DNA of 10,124 nucleotides, from the NCBI GenBank assembly GCA_900642245.1, contig CAAAJI010000050.1:138958-149081 (forward strand), in the 5' to 3' direction. A program made the translations under genes and the position numbers. The notes below the pieces were generated by a model, which saw nothing but the letters and a program-made list of their open reading frames with translations, did no database searches and was not told the DNA's origin. Source of the stretch: Fragilaria radians. Taxonomy: Eukaryota > Bacillariophyta > Fragilariophyceae > Fragilariales > Fragilariaceae. Shown piece after piece: positions 1 to 7,902 of this stretch (positions are counted from its first letter, which is position 1; each line of letters opens with the position of its first letter).

Positions 1-97
1 TGTCCTGTCGTAAAGCAAGAGGAAATCCTTCCTGAAAGAATTAGTAACATAAGAATGAAAGCAAGGTACAGCTTAGGGAAAAGAAAAGATCATAGAG

Positions 98-415
98 TGT
101 ATGAATCATATGAGTCCAACGGAATAAGAATTAACTGAAAATAAAGTGACTCCGCAATATTGAATTGCTACAATTTTTGAGTTTCACTTTTAATCAAACA
201 GAAACTTAGCTACTAATTGTAATTAACTAAATAGTATTTCAAATATTGAAAGGTATATGAGCTGTACAAGTCAAAACGGGATGAAGAAGAAACTGAAAAT
301 TAGAAGCACTGTGCGGATAAGTTGGAAGTATTGTTACACTTTCTGAGCTTCATTTTAAGCAATCAGATCTTTGCTTAAAACATTATTGTAATAAGCAAAA
401 AAGTAAACTAAGAAT
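98..415. repeat. Imperfect tandem repeat, two units of about 150-165 bases
   Basis: Two adjacent units read alike with indels. The first (about 98-246) runs through ATATGAGTCCAACGG, AACTGAAAATAAAGTGACTCCGC and TTGAGTTTCACTTTTAATCAAACAGA (quoted only as landmarks at about 108, 134 and 177). The second (about 250-415) has the matching landmarks at about 255, 290 and 343. The offset grows from about 147 to 166 bases because of small insertions. The last part of each unit also resembles the start of the segment at 2911, so three versions of this stretch exist in the window. No coding frame was seen. Confidence 0.5.
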
Positions 416-669
416 TTCTATTCAGCGTACCTGAATTCTAAGGTATTGGCATAGCTTATGGGATTCCCAATGAAAAAATTGAATACCGGTATAAATGGAA
501 CCATAAAAAACATCAAAGCAGGTGTTTCATATTTTGTCTCTAGACTGTTTTTTACTTGAGACTTCTACTACTTCAGCCATGAAGCAATTTTTTTCATAAA
601 CTAAATTTCTTTTGTAACCTCAAGTACCTCATTTTCTTAGAAATCCTTAACTATTCCCAAACCAAATTG

Positions 670-775
670 TTTATTTGTCACTTCAAAATCTCTCTCTGTA
701 ACAATAAAATTTTGAGGAAGAACTCGTATCGGACTCGTCAGCGGTCTTGCCTCAAAACTTCATTGGCTGTTACCT
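670..775 (-). pseudogene. Decayed coding-like remnant, left copy of the LTSPI-LPQN peptide
   Basis: Read on the minus strand, this block gives a peptide containing LTSPIRVLPQN, matching LTSPIQRLPQN in the right copy (3241-3447). Here the frame is broken. A cysteine codon TGT of the right copy is TGA, and one extra base near the 3' end shifts the reading past the stop used in the other copy. Within the aligned core several differences fall at third codon positions (for example ACG/ACT, ATA/ATT), which hints at a once-coding origin. I do not recognise the family. It could also be non-coding repeat sequence that reads open by chance. Confidence 0.35.
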
Positions 776-1063
776 TTTGGGTTTCAACGCACAACAGCTA
801 TCAAGAACGCAACCCAAATAATAAAATCCACCATCGTCGAAACGTCACTATTGATTTCATTCTGCTCAAAGGTAAAATAAAATTATTGAAGGACTTTACA
901 ATACCAAAGAGGATGATATTGCATCATGCTTCTACAAGCTTTTCCAGCGTTTCAAAACATATTTTCTCTTTGGCTGCTTCTGCGTAGTAAAACTCAGAGT
1001 CACTCCAGCTTATACTTTGGCTTGATGCTGGCAAAAAGGGTTGTTTTTGTTTTTGAGGCCTCA

Positions 1064-1175
1064 TTACTCAGTATCCAGGAGAGATATGAAGTTAATGTAA
1101 TCAATTAGCATGTCCCAGCCTCTACTTCTTGACAGTCTTCTGCAGAGCTCAAGCTTGATAGACAAACTAGAAAAT
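1064..1175 (-). pseudogene. C-terminal-like peptide remnant, copy A
   Basis: The minus strand reads a peptide with core LSRSRGWDML, about 35 codons from the start of the matching region to a TAA stop at 1064-1066. The same peptide recurs at 3769-3874 (copy C) and, broken, at 1234-1380 (copy B). Against copy C over 29 codons there are 11 substitutions, 8 of them amino-acid changing. That is not what a constrained gene would show. No ATG start lies close by in this frame. I do not recognise the protein family; relic of a gene tail carried inside a repeat is the best reading. Confidence 0.35.
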
Positions 1176-1233
1176 TTGCACCTAAAATGAAATATAGAAG
1201 TATACCCTCTTTTAGACCTCATGACTATATGGG

Positions 1234-1380
1234 TATCCATATAAATGTGAGGCTGATGTAAGCAATAAGCATGTCCTAACATCTGCTGCTTGACATTTTC
1301 GTGCAGAATTCAGGATTGATAGCAAGAGATATACCCTGGGCAATCTCACGAAAGACCTTGGCAAAAACTAATGCCTCAAT
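1234..1380 (-). pseudogene. C-terminal-like peptide remnant, copy B with in-frame stop
   Basis: A single minus-strand frame of 49 codons runs from the ATT at 1380 to 1234. It contains EALVFAKVFREIAQG, then NPEFCTKMSSSRC, an in-frame TAG, and DMLIAYISL. This copy keeps the upstream part of the peptide joined to the downstream part in one frame. Copy C has a stop after the first part and about 31 extra bases that put the second part in another frame. The TAG sits where copies A and C have tryptophan. The family is unrecognised. The in-frame stop and the lack of a start make it a relic. Confidence 0.35.
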
Positions 1381-1400
1381 TTTTCATTTTCATAAGCAGG

Positions 1401-1644
1401 AAATGAAACTTTGGTCAACTTAGGAGAATCAACACATTCAGACATTCTTATCAGTCACTCCGACCGGAAAACAAGTACCTAAGGCAATACATACTAGATA
1501 CAGCTTATAAAAGTTGTAGATAGTTCTTGGAGACAATTATGATCTTAATTGCAGACCTTATATAAAATAACTATACATGAGTAACTATCGTGTTCTTGAA
1601 AGTTTCTCTTGAAATGATGCTACATCTCGAGTTGCATTGCAATG
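1401..1644. other. Non-coding stretch downstream of the 207-residue gene
   Basis: This AT-rich sequence holds no supported ORF. It contains the 3' untranslated region expected for the minus-strand gene ending at 1645, but no polyadenylation signal could be assigned with confidence. Confidence 0.4.
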
Positions 1645-2268
1645 TCAGCGACCACTCAACTTCCTCAATAATTGCTGCATTGAGCGGGATGCTTGCTTAG
1701 GACTCAGTCGCCATGCGGGTATATTGGAAGTGGGCTTAGCAACCGGAACTCGCTTCTGCTGTACCTGATGTGGTTGGTGCGATTTATCTCTAGCTCTTTG
1801 AACAGCCTCCATGACCGACCACTGGCTTACCAGACTATACGCGAGAGCGATACCTGTATAGGTGGCTGATCCAAGCAAAGAACATTGTCCGTCTCGTAGA
1901 ACGGCTGCCCTTCCAGCTCTCCTATTCTGTTCTTGTCGTTTTGCACCCTGTACTGTCATGCCCTCAAGTCCCCGTCGCAATGCAACATCATAATCGGCAT
2001 CTTCTGAGTCTAACTCTGGATTCCAAAGAATGTCTTGAATTTCTGTTCGAATTTGTTCCATCTCCTTTTCGTTATACCACGAATTAGCGACCTCTATTGG
2101 GCTATAATTCTTGATGTGTAATATCTCCTTCATCATTACTCGAGGATGAAAACAAACTTTTCGCATCCCATTGACAAGACCCTTACCTTGGTCATGGAGA
2201 CTAACATCCAAAAGGTCTGTTTCGAATGCACAGTAAGTATCTAGTTCGTCATTATTGCTATCTGACAT
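1645..2268 (-). CDS. Hypothetical protein resembling a diatom-expanded family
   Basis: An uninterrupted 207-codon frame starts at the ATG at 2268-2266 and ends at TGA (1647-1645). The frame stays open 13 codons further upstream only to a TTG, which is not a credible eukaryotic start; the ATG is preceded by ACC, a favourable context. The acidic N-terminus is followed by KVCFHPRV (residues 37-44), EILHIKNYS (48-56), a WY pair (64-65), RGLE (99-102), a basic GAKRQEQNRR stretch (108-117), an alanine/serine-rich helix-like part to about 161, and a basic tail. The pattern of a 'V.F.P.V...EI.HI..YS' block, then WY, then RGLE matches, from memory, uncharacterised proteins repeated many times in diatom genomes. 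No signal peptide, membrane segment or catalytic motif is visible, and the function is unknown. It lies between the two copies of the ~1 kb duplication. Confidence 0.8.
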   Translation of the reverse strand: MSDSNNDELDTYCAFETDLLDVSLHDQGKGLVNGMRKVCFHPRVMMKEILHIKNYSPIEVANSWYNEKEMEQIRTEIQDILWNPELDSEDADYDVALRRGLEGMTVQGAKRQEQNRRAGRAAVLRDGQCSLLGSATYTGIALAYSLVSQWSVMEAVQRARDKSHQPHQVQQKRVPVAKPTSNIPAWRLSPKQASRSMQQLLRKLSGR

Positions 2269-2904
2269 GGTTAATGTATTATTTTGATGTTTTGACTTTT
2301 GTGACAAGATATGGAAGTTTTAAGACTTCCTTCGTCATCACTTCAAGGAACACTGAGGGATTTTGCTTTCCAATGTATGCTATTAAAGGCCGTACACAAA
2401 GTGCGAAAGCGAATTGAAAGAAAACTGAAAACCCCATCCATGTTTCATCTTCTAAGTCTCTCATGATCATATATATTTCAAGTGGTAACATGAAACAAGC
2501 TCTTGCCTATAATTATTTAAAACGTCGTTGGTTTTTCGACTTAGTATCTAGATACCAATGATAACTCGGCTTGTTCAATTTTATGCACACAACTATGTAA
2601 CCGTGAGGATATAAACTCGCGTGGATCCGTAAATTTAAATCATATCGCTTACATTTGATCCTTAGTTAAAGAACATTCGGTTGGAAGTGTAGGCATGAAA
2701 TTCGACTGTTGATGGAGACTCAAGATTAGATCATTCATTAGGACAGCAAAGATTTCTAAACCAATCTTAGGATTATCTTGTGAAAAGAATCAGCCTCCAT
2801 GAATGTATCCATTTTTGAATTTACACGACTTTGAGTCAGACAACTGGATATCATCTACGATGATTGCAACTCTCAATATCTCTCACGTGTATGTGTCTCG
2901 AATG
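2269..2904. other. Upstream region of the 207-residue gene, no gene seen
   Basis: This AT-rich stretch should contain the promoter of the minus-strand gene at 1645-2268. Reading frames here are short and lack recognisable motifs. A CACGTG hexamer lies near 2885, but at about 0.6 kb from the start codon it cannot be tied to regulation. No TATA box could be assigned. Confidence 0.4.
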
Positions 2905-3240
2905 CACTTTTTGAGCTTCATTTTTAGTCAACAGATACTTAGTAAAATATTATTGTAATGAAAAAAAAACATTTCAAATCGACTAACACCTTCTGATCAG
3001 CATACCTGAATTCTTAGATAATACCATACCTTATGGGTTTTTCCAAAGAAAAAAGAGAATACCGCGGAGCCACAAAATAGACCACAGTAACCGTTTTGTG
3101 TTTGCTCCAATTTATTTTTACTTGAGACTTCTACTGCTTAAACCGTGAAGCCTTCTTTTGTCCTGATTAAAAAATTGTAATTTGCAGCGCCTCATTTCTT
3201 AGGAAACATACACTATTCACAAAGAAAATTTGTTGATTTG

Positions 3241-3447
3241 TTACTTCAATATCTCTTTTGTCACAGTCACATTTTGAGGGAGACGTTGAATCGGACTAGT
3301 AAGCAGAGTTACCCCAAGACTACATTGACTGCTTGAAGCATCAATTGCCATACTATTATCCTTTGAGAGCTTCGAATAATTCAGACTACCCAACCCCCAA
3401 GTTACTTTTTCCAGTAAACTAATGAAATGAAAGCTGAATTTACCCAA
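3241..3447 (-). pseudogene. Coding-like remnant, right copy of the LTSPI-LPQN peptide
   Basis: The minus strand stays open for about 68 codons, including SSSQCSLGVTLLTSPIQRLP, and ends at a stop at 3241. The first codon of the open stretch is TTG and there is no in-frame ATG at the front, so it is not a complete gene as it stands. Its homologue at 670-775 is interrupted by TGA and a one-base shift. It may be the last exon of a dead gene lying upstream of, or overlapping, the copy C remnant. I do not recognise the family and the coding status is uncertain. Confidence 0.3.
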
Positions 3448-3768
3448 ATGCTAAAACCCACCTTCCTCTTCAAGATAGTATTTAAGATAAGAGAGGGAAA
3501 ATCACTTTTGATTTCATTCTGATTTTTCTCTTTTTACTTATAGAAGTGCAAGGGGAAGGGGCGAGATTGTCTAAGGTAAATAAAGGTATTGATGAAATTC
3601 GCAATACCAGTCTTGAAAATATCAATTAAAAATTCTTTTCAAGCTTTTCTGATGTTTCAAAAACACTTTTTATTCTTTGAAGGCTTCTGAGTAGTAAACA
3701 TCAGAGTTACTCGAGCTTATAGTTTGACTTGACGCTGACAAAAAAGGATATTTTTAGTTATTGATTCC

Positions 3769-3958
3769 TCATGATTCACTCTCTGGAAGAGATGTGAAGC
3801 TGATGTAAGCAACTAGCATGTCCCAACCTCTACTTCTTGACAGTTTTGTGCAGAATTCAAGATTGATAGACAAAGGAGAATGATGCACCAAAAATGACAG
3901 CAAGAAATATTTACTTGACAATATCACGAAACACCATGGCCAAAACGACTGCCTCAAT
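3769..3958 (-). pseudogene. C-terminal-like peptide remnant, copy C, frameshifted
   Basis: The minus strand begins with IEAVVLAMVFRDIVK followed by TAA. This is the counterpart of EALVFAKVFREIAQG in copy B. After about 31 bases that copy B lacks, another frame gives NLEFCTKLSRSRGWDMLVAY and ends at a TGA (3771-3769). The stop plus frame change show it cannot encode the joined peptide. Copy A shares the extra 31-base stretch in diverged form, so A and C are more alike than either is to B. The family is unrecognised. Confidence 0.4.
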
Positions 3959-3966
3959 TTTACATG

Positions 3967-5391
3967 CTTCATAAAATTGTGAGTGAATAGTTGAAAATTT
4001 GAACTGTTCTTAGGGAAAGGTTCGAATTCCCAAGGTTTCTTAACTTTATGATGATGTTCAATTTCTTTGCACCTCAATCAGTTTCTACTGTAGTGCCCTA
4101 TAGGATGTTCATGATCGCCAATTCTTGCTCCTAATTGATAATCGGATGCTTATAGGTATATTTAGTTTGTTCAATTCAGGGAACTTATTAATGCATCTTG
4201 GGAAATGACATTGTTTCCTTTGTGGAAAGCCTTTTCTTGTGCCTATGTCTGTCTCAATTTCCTTCTACTACAAGGTAGTTTTTACCTCTGCTAGCGGGTT
4301 AACAAATGTACTTTTTGCTTCCACATCTTATGAAAGGGGTTGAAAAGTTACAAAAATGAGGGCTATTGCTTCATGGTATTAGAATTCAAGTCACAATATA
4401 TCTTCCTCCTCAATGACTATTAGGCAAATCTTTGTAATTGTAATTAGATAGGCAAAGTATTCAAACTCTCGGTAGTACCTTTTTATGTTTTTATGCAAAG
4501 GTTTGCTCCGCCCAGGCTTAGCAATACTTGCTCAAGCTTTAGATGATGTTCACGATAAGAACCTTTCCTGGTTATTGTTATATTCCCTCACGCTTCCTCC
4601 TGCTTATTCATTTATCCTTTAATAGAATTAGGTGAGCTTGCAATTTGATGGGCAATTGTAAGTAGGAATATTCTCCGAAAGAGTAATGACAATTCATAGA
4701 TGTTGTCTCTGGCAACAAACGCATTGTTGAATAATCCATATTTAGATGGATGTTAAATCACATAATACATTGACACGTCCTATAATATCATGTAATTTAG
4801 TTGGGAATCTAAGACTTTGCAGTTTTGACCTCAAAATTTGAAACTCTTATACGATTCAAACATCTTCATGAATAATTGTCGCAACTTTGACACCGTTCTG
4901 TATATCTGCGCTTGCCTTCTGCTAAATTCAAATTTTCGATTATATGTAATCCGATGGGCTTCAAAACAAATATTAGCAATGATTTTAGCCAAGACGCAGT
5001 CTTCTAATGTCAAATTGGTATTCATGAATTTAATTCAAAACATGACACATTCCTAGATTCAAAGAAGTCCTACCAATATCCGTTATTCTCATCAATGCCA
5101 TACTGTGCAATGGACCAGAAAAGAAACATTAGAATGCATTCATTGTAGTTCACAACCAGGCCTCGGAACCAAATATGTATACATGATTTATATTCAGAAT
5201 GGGCACATTCAAAGAGACAGTTGTTTTGATCAGATAAACCTAAGTTTGGATCAAGTACGAGTATAATTCTACGAGAACAAGATGTTAAAATAATGAAAAA
5301 AAATGGAATGAAGTATTTACATTGAAGTGTGTGTGAGCAGTGGCTAGGGGAACCAAAAAATCTTGCCAAGCCTTACTCTCTGAAAGATGCG
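3967..5391. other. Gene-free AT-rich interval
   Basis: No supported gene lies in this stretch of about 1.4 kb. The open frames are short (up to about 100 codons), several open only at TTG, and none shows a recognisable domain. The right end should contain the 3' untranslated region of the receptor gene; a TGTAAA on the minus strand at 5321-5316, about 70 bases past the stop codon, is a possible but unproven polyadenylation cue. Confidence 0.45.
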
Positions 5392-7902
5392 CTATCTTGA
5401 AGAATCCATCTCCAAATTCTGATGGCTAATGATTCCCTTGGAAGTTATTCTAGCTCGAATGGTTTGAATAGAGTCATAAGGAAGCTCTTTTCCACTCTTG
5501 TGACAGTCAGGCAAATTGACACTCTCCACATTGGAGCTTCGCCTGTGGGGAGCGCGTCTAACTGTTTGGTTCCAGGCTTCAATATTTTGATTTCGTGTAT
5601 GTGATGATTTCTTCATGTTTAATTTTGAGACGAACAGTGGTAACAATAGAGCAAAGCACATTATGGTTACCAAGATGGAGCGACTTGTCAGGTCAGCGAC
5701 AGGACTGCGTAGTACAATAGCAATTGGAAACCCAATTAGTAAACTCTCTAAAATACTAACCATAGACAAGCCAATGTAAAAGCTTTCATTGAATTCAGGC
5801 GGCATATTTCGTGTAAGGTAGCATTGGTAGTTCCCAAATAATACAAAGGATGAATTGATTATGATGAGAAGTATGATGATGACACGAGAGCTGAAGCGAT
5901 CTGGACTCTGACAAGATGCCATGGACCCCAATTGCCTACCAAAGCTGTCTGAGCTATTCAAGTCGGATCGAATCCATTGAAGAGGGGCAACCAAGGACCA
6001 TGTTAAGAGTAAAACAACGTTTAAGAAAGTAATCACAAGAAATGGGAAAATGACATCTCTAGCTGTAACCTTTTGCCGTCGCATGTGCAAAGAGTTCTGG
6101 AACAGTTGATTTAATCGTAGTGATTTGCATAATAGAGAGGAGCATGCTGTTCCAAATCCTAGTACGAATAGCCAAGGTGTTGCCATGCATGCTATGTTGA
6201 GGGAAAAAAGGGATATAGGTTCCTGTAGTGTCATTGGGACGATAGATGTGGCCATAAGGAACGTACCACAACATAACATGAAAAGGAAAAATGGCTGTGA
6301 CGAACGGACCACGTGCTTCTTTCTAAACATTATCGTCCAGGCTGCAAATCCGATGGAGACTAAGCACGCCAAAAGGGATAAGAGCTTTGCAAAGACCTGT
6401 ACGCTTAGGGGAATGTAATTCAAAGACTTTTCCAACGGTGGTAAATCTAAAGGTGGCACTGTAGTCCCTCCATAATATACAAATGCATTGACGATGCGAA
6501 TATCTCCTGTTGCTAAATCTACGGATGCAGCTGTATTAACCTTGAGATCAATTGTAGAATGGGTTGTATCGATTTCAATATTCATCACGTTGAACGAAAG
6601 TCCATTAGAAGTTCTCGTTCCTGTGATTGGATCAAAGGATACCATCCCCGATACTCCATGAAAAGCCGTCGCTTTTAATTGACGTAGCACTTGCTCCTTA
6701 GTAATGAACTCCTCCTGAGAATCACATAGGGCGAGACCAAGAGACATAACTGCATCGTAATGCATGTATTGAAAAAAAGCAGGAACAGCTTGAAAGTTCA
6801 AGTCTTCGAATGTTGTTAGATTGTCATGTCTGGAGTAAAAGTGTTGTATCAGGTCTTTATCGCTTCCCATATTTATCATGGCATTCTCGAACTTTGTATT
6901 TGTCTTTGGGCTTAAAATTATAATGCCTATACCCGAAAGAGCTTGTGCAATAATGCGATCCTCAGCTAAACTTGGCAATAGTGAAGTATAGTAGAAACTT
7001 TCTTGTAACAATGCGGAAAATCCATCACCAAAAAGCCATGAATAGGCAGTGGATCCAAGGATGCCTGCATTCATGGCTTCTGTCACAACGTATTTGAAAC
7101 TAGAAGTTTCTGCAGATACAATCCCAAAGATGTATCGTATGCCGCTAAGCTTTACTTTATTCACTGCTCCCCGGATGGACAACTCGTTCCCACCTTCATA
7201 TGGAAATGTCCGAAAGGTGATGGCTGGAAATTCTCTTCCTGCATTTACCATGTCACTAGCAAACTGACTGCCGTAACCATCCCTTACATACAAGATTGCA
7301 ACCTGAGTAACATTCCAATATGTGGCGTAATATAAAACAGCAGCACGTGAATCGGCAGCATTCGTAGGTACTGTACGGACAAAGGTTGGCGATTGTTCTT
7401 TATTATCCAGCATGGCAGATGTTGATGCAAAGTTCATGTGAGGGATACCGTAGGAGCCTGATAGGATTGAAAGTGGTATCGATGATGAGGAACGATAATC
7501 TCCCACAATTGCCACCGGTTGGGGCGTTACAAGACTATGGGGCGTCGTTGCAGCTTGGTACAAATGACGACAAGCTTGAATTGGTGAAAATATGGAATCT
7601 CGAATGTCAATCGTCAGATAAATATCACAAGACTGAAGTCTTTCTGGTAAGAATGGTAAGACTTCACCAGATCGTTCATTGAAATGGTGTAATGCAAGGT
7701 ATCCAGCAGCTTCAATGTAAATGTTATTGATAGCAGGACTTCGAATGCCATCCATTTCTTGAGTACTTGGAGTTATACTCAAAATATGGGCGAGACGAAC
7801 GTCATCAATTCGAATTACGGATGAATTTTGAGATATTGTAACCGATTTTCCTTCTCCTGGAAATCGCAAATCATCCCATTGCCGTAAGGACCTTTTCTTC
7901 AT
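5392..7902 (-). CDS. Class C G-protein-coupled receptor, GABA-B receptor-like
   Basis: This 836-codon intronless frame opens at an ATG (7902-7900). Residues about 35-470 form a Venus-flytrap (periplasmic-binding-protein-like) ligand domain, with VAIVGDYRSSSS (130-141) and FASTSAML (158-165) matching the serine-rich ligand loops of class C receptors. The acidic residue that binds the amino group in mGlu receptors appears to be N181 here. A short linker, YYGGTTVPPLDLPPLEKS, joins directly to the membrane domain with no cysteine-rich domain, as in GABA-B rather than mGlu receptors. Seven membrane segments lie at about 497-526, 534-557, 567-593, 616-641, 672-695, 707-731 and 739-761. C572 and C664 are placed for the TM3-ECL2 disulfide. 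CKSLRLNQLF (592-601) and TRN...NESFYIGLSM (697-714) match GABA-B intracellular loop 2 and TM6-start motifs. The tail is 75 residues with no clear coiled coil. No signal peptide follows M1, which is odd for this family. Expected role: plasma-membrane sensing of a small, amino-acid-like ligand through G proteins; the ligand is unknown. Confidence 0.93.
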   Translation of the reverse strand: MKKRSLRQWDDLRFPGEGKSVTISQNSSVIRIDDVRLAHILSITPSTQEMDGIRSPAINNIYIEAAGYLALHHFNERSGEVLPFLPERLQSCDIYLTIDIRDSIFSPIQACRHLYQAATTPHSLVTPQPVAIVGDYRSSSSIPLSILSGSYGIPHMNFASTSAMLDNKEQSPTFVRTVPTNAADSRAAVLYYATYWNVTQVAILYVRDGYGSQFASDMVNAGREFPAITFRTFPYEGGNELSIRGAVNKVKLSGIRYIFGIVSAETSSFKYVVTEAMNAGILGSTAYSWLFGDGFSALLQESFYYTSLLPSLAEDRIIAQALSGIGIIILSPKTNTKFENAMINMGSDKDLIQHFYSRHDNLTTFEDLNFQAVPAFFQYMHYDAVMSLGLALCDSQEEFITKEQVLRQLKATAFHGVSGMVSFDPITGTRTSNGLSFNVMNIEIDTTHSTIDLKVNTAASVDLATGDIRIVNAFVYYGGTTVPPLDLPPLEKSLNYIPLSVQVFAKLLSLLACLVSIGFAAWTIMFRKKHVVRSSQPFFLFMLCCGTFLMATSIVPMTLQEPISLFSLNIACMATPWLFVLGFGTACSSLLCKSLRLNQLFQNSLHMRRQKVTARDVIFPFLVITFLNVVLLLTWSLVAPLQWIRSDLNSSDSFGRQLGSMASCQSPDRFSSRVIIILLIIINSSFVLFGNYQCYLTRNMPPEFNESFYIGLSMVSILESLLIGFPIAIVLRSPVADLTSRSILVTIMCFALLLPLFVSKLNMKKSSHTRNQNIEAWNQTVRRAPHRRSSNVESVNLPDCHKSGKELPYDSIQTIRARITSKGIISHQNLEMDSSR

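Larger units (their letters stand above)
343..1400. repeat. Left copy of a diverged ~1 kb segmental duplication
   Basis: This segment aligns by eye, in the same order and orientation, with about 2905-3966. Shared landmarks are TGAGCTTCATTTT (344), CTTATGGG (455), ACTTGAGACTTCTACT (555), a block at 670-775, a block at 940-1060 around GCTTCTGCGTAGTAAA, and the block at 1080-1166, which differs from 3788-3874 at 11 of 87 aligned bases with no gap. The offset rises from about 2565 to about 2710, so the right copy has roughly 140 extra bases in the middle. The left copy holds an additional internal duplicate of its right end (1234-1380). No transposase, terminal inverted repeats or target-site duplication was recognised, so the mechanism is unknown. 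Confidence 0.7.
2905..3966. repeat. Right copy of the diverged ~1 kb segmental duplication
   Basis: Direct-orientation partner of 343-1400. Landmarks in order are TTGAGCTTCATTTTTAG (2909), CATACCTGAATTCTTAG (3001), ACTTGAGACTTCTACTGC (3120), the LTSPI block (3241-3340), GGCTTCTGAGTAGTAAA (about 3682), the 87-base block at 3788-3874, and CAATATCACGAAACACC (about 3919), which pairs with CAATCTCACGAAAGACC (about 1341). It has roughly 140 more bases than the left copy around 3450-3600. It lacks the internal duplication of the right end present in the left copy. Confidence 0.7.

Noticed and set aside
667..987. 106-codon plus-strand frame
   Set aside because: It opens at TTG and lies opposite the minus-strand remnant and repeat; it has no motif and is not preserved in the right copy.
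2269..2307. Extending the 207-residue gene 13 codons upstream
   Set aside because: The extension begins at TTG, not ATG, and the ATG at 2268-2266 has a good ACC context. A eukaryotic TTG start is not justified.
2884..2890. CACGTG E-box-like hexamer
   Set aside because: One hexamer about 0.6 kb from the nearest start codon is expected by chance and lies next to the duplicated repeat.
4010..4035. GGTTCGAATTCCC resembling a tRNA B box / T arm
   Set aside because: No A box, acceptor stem or cloverleaf can be built around it; the match appears to be chance.
4831..5025. 64-codon minus-strand ATG frame (starts MNTNLTLEDC)
   Set aside because: Basic, helix-like composition but no recognised motif, no partner exon and an open frame on the opposite strand of the same bases. 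It cannot be told from a chance ORF.
5070..5369. 99-codon minus-strand frame just downstream of the receptor
   Set aside because: It opens only at TTG, has no recognised domain and most likely includes the receptor's 3' untranslated region.
6059..6418. Open frames antisense to, or in another frame of, the receptor's membrane domain
   Set aside because: They are shadows of the long receptor frame, which has clear family motifs.
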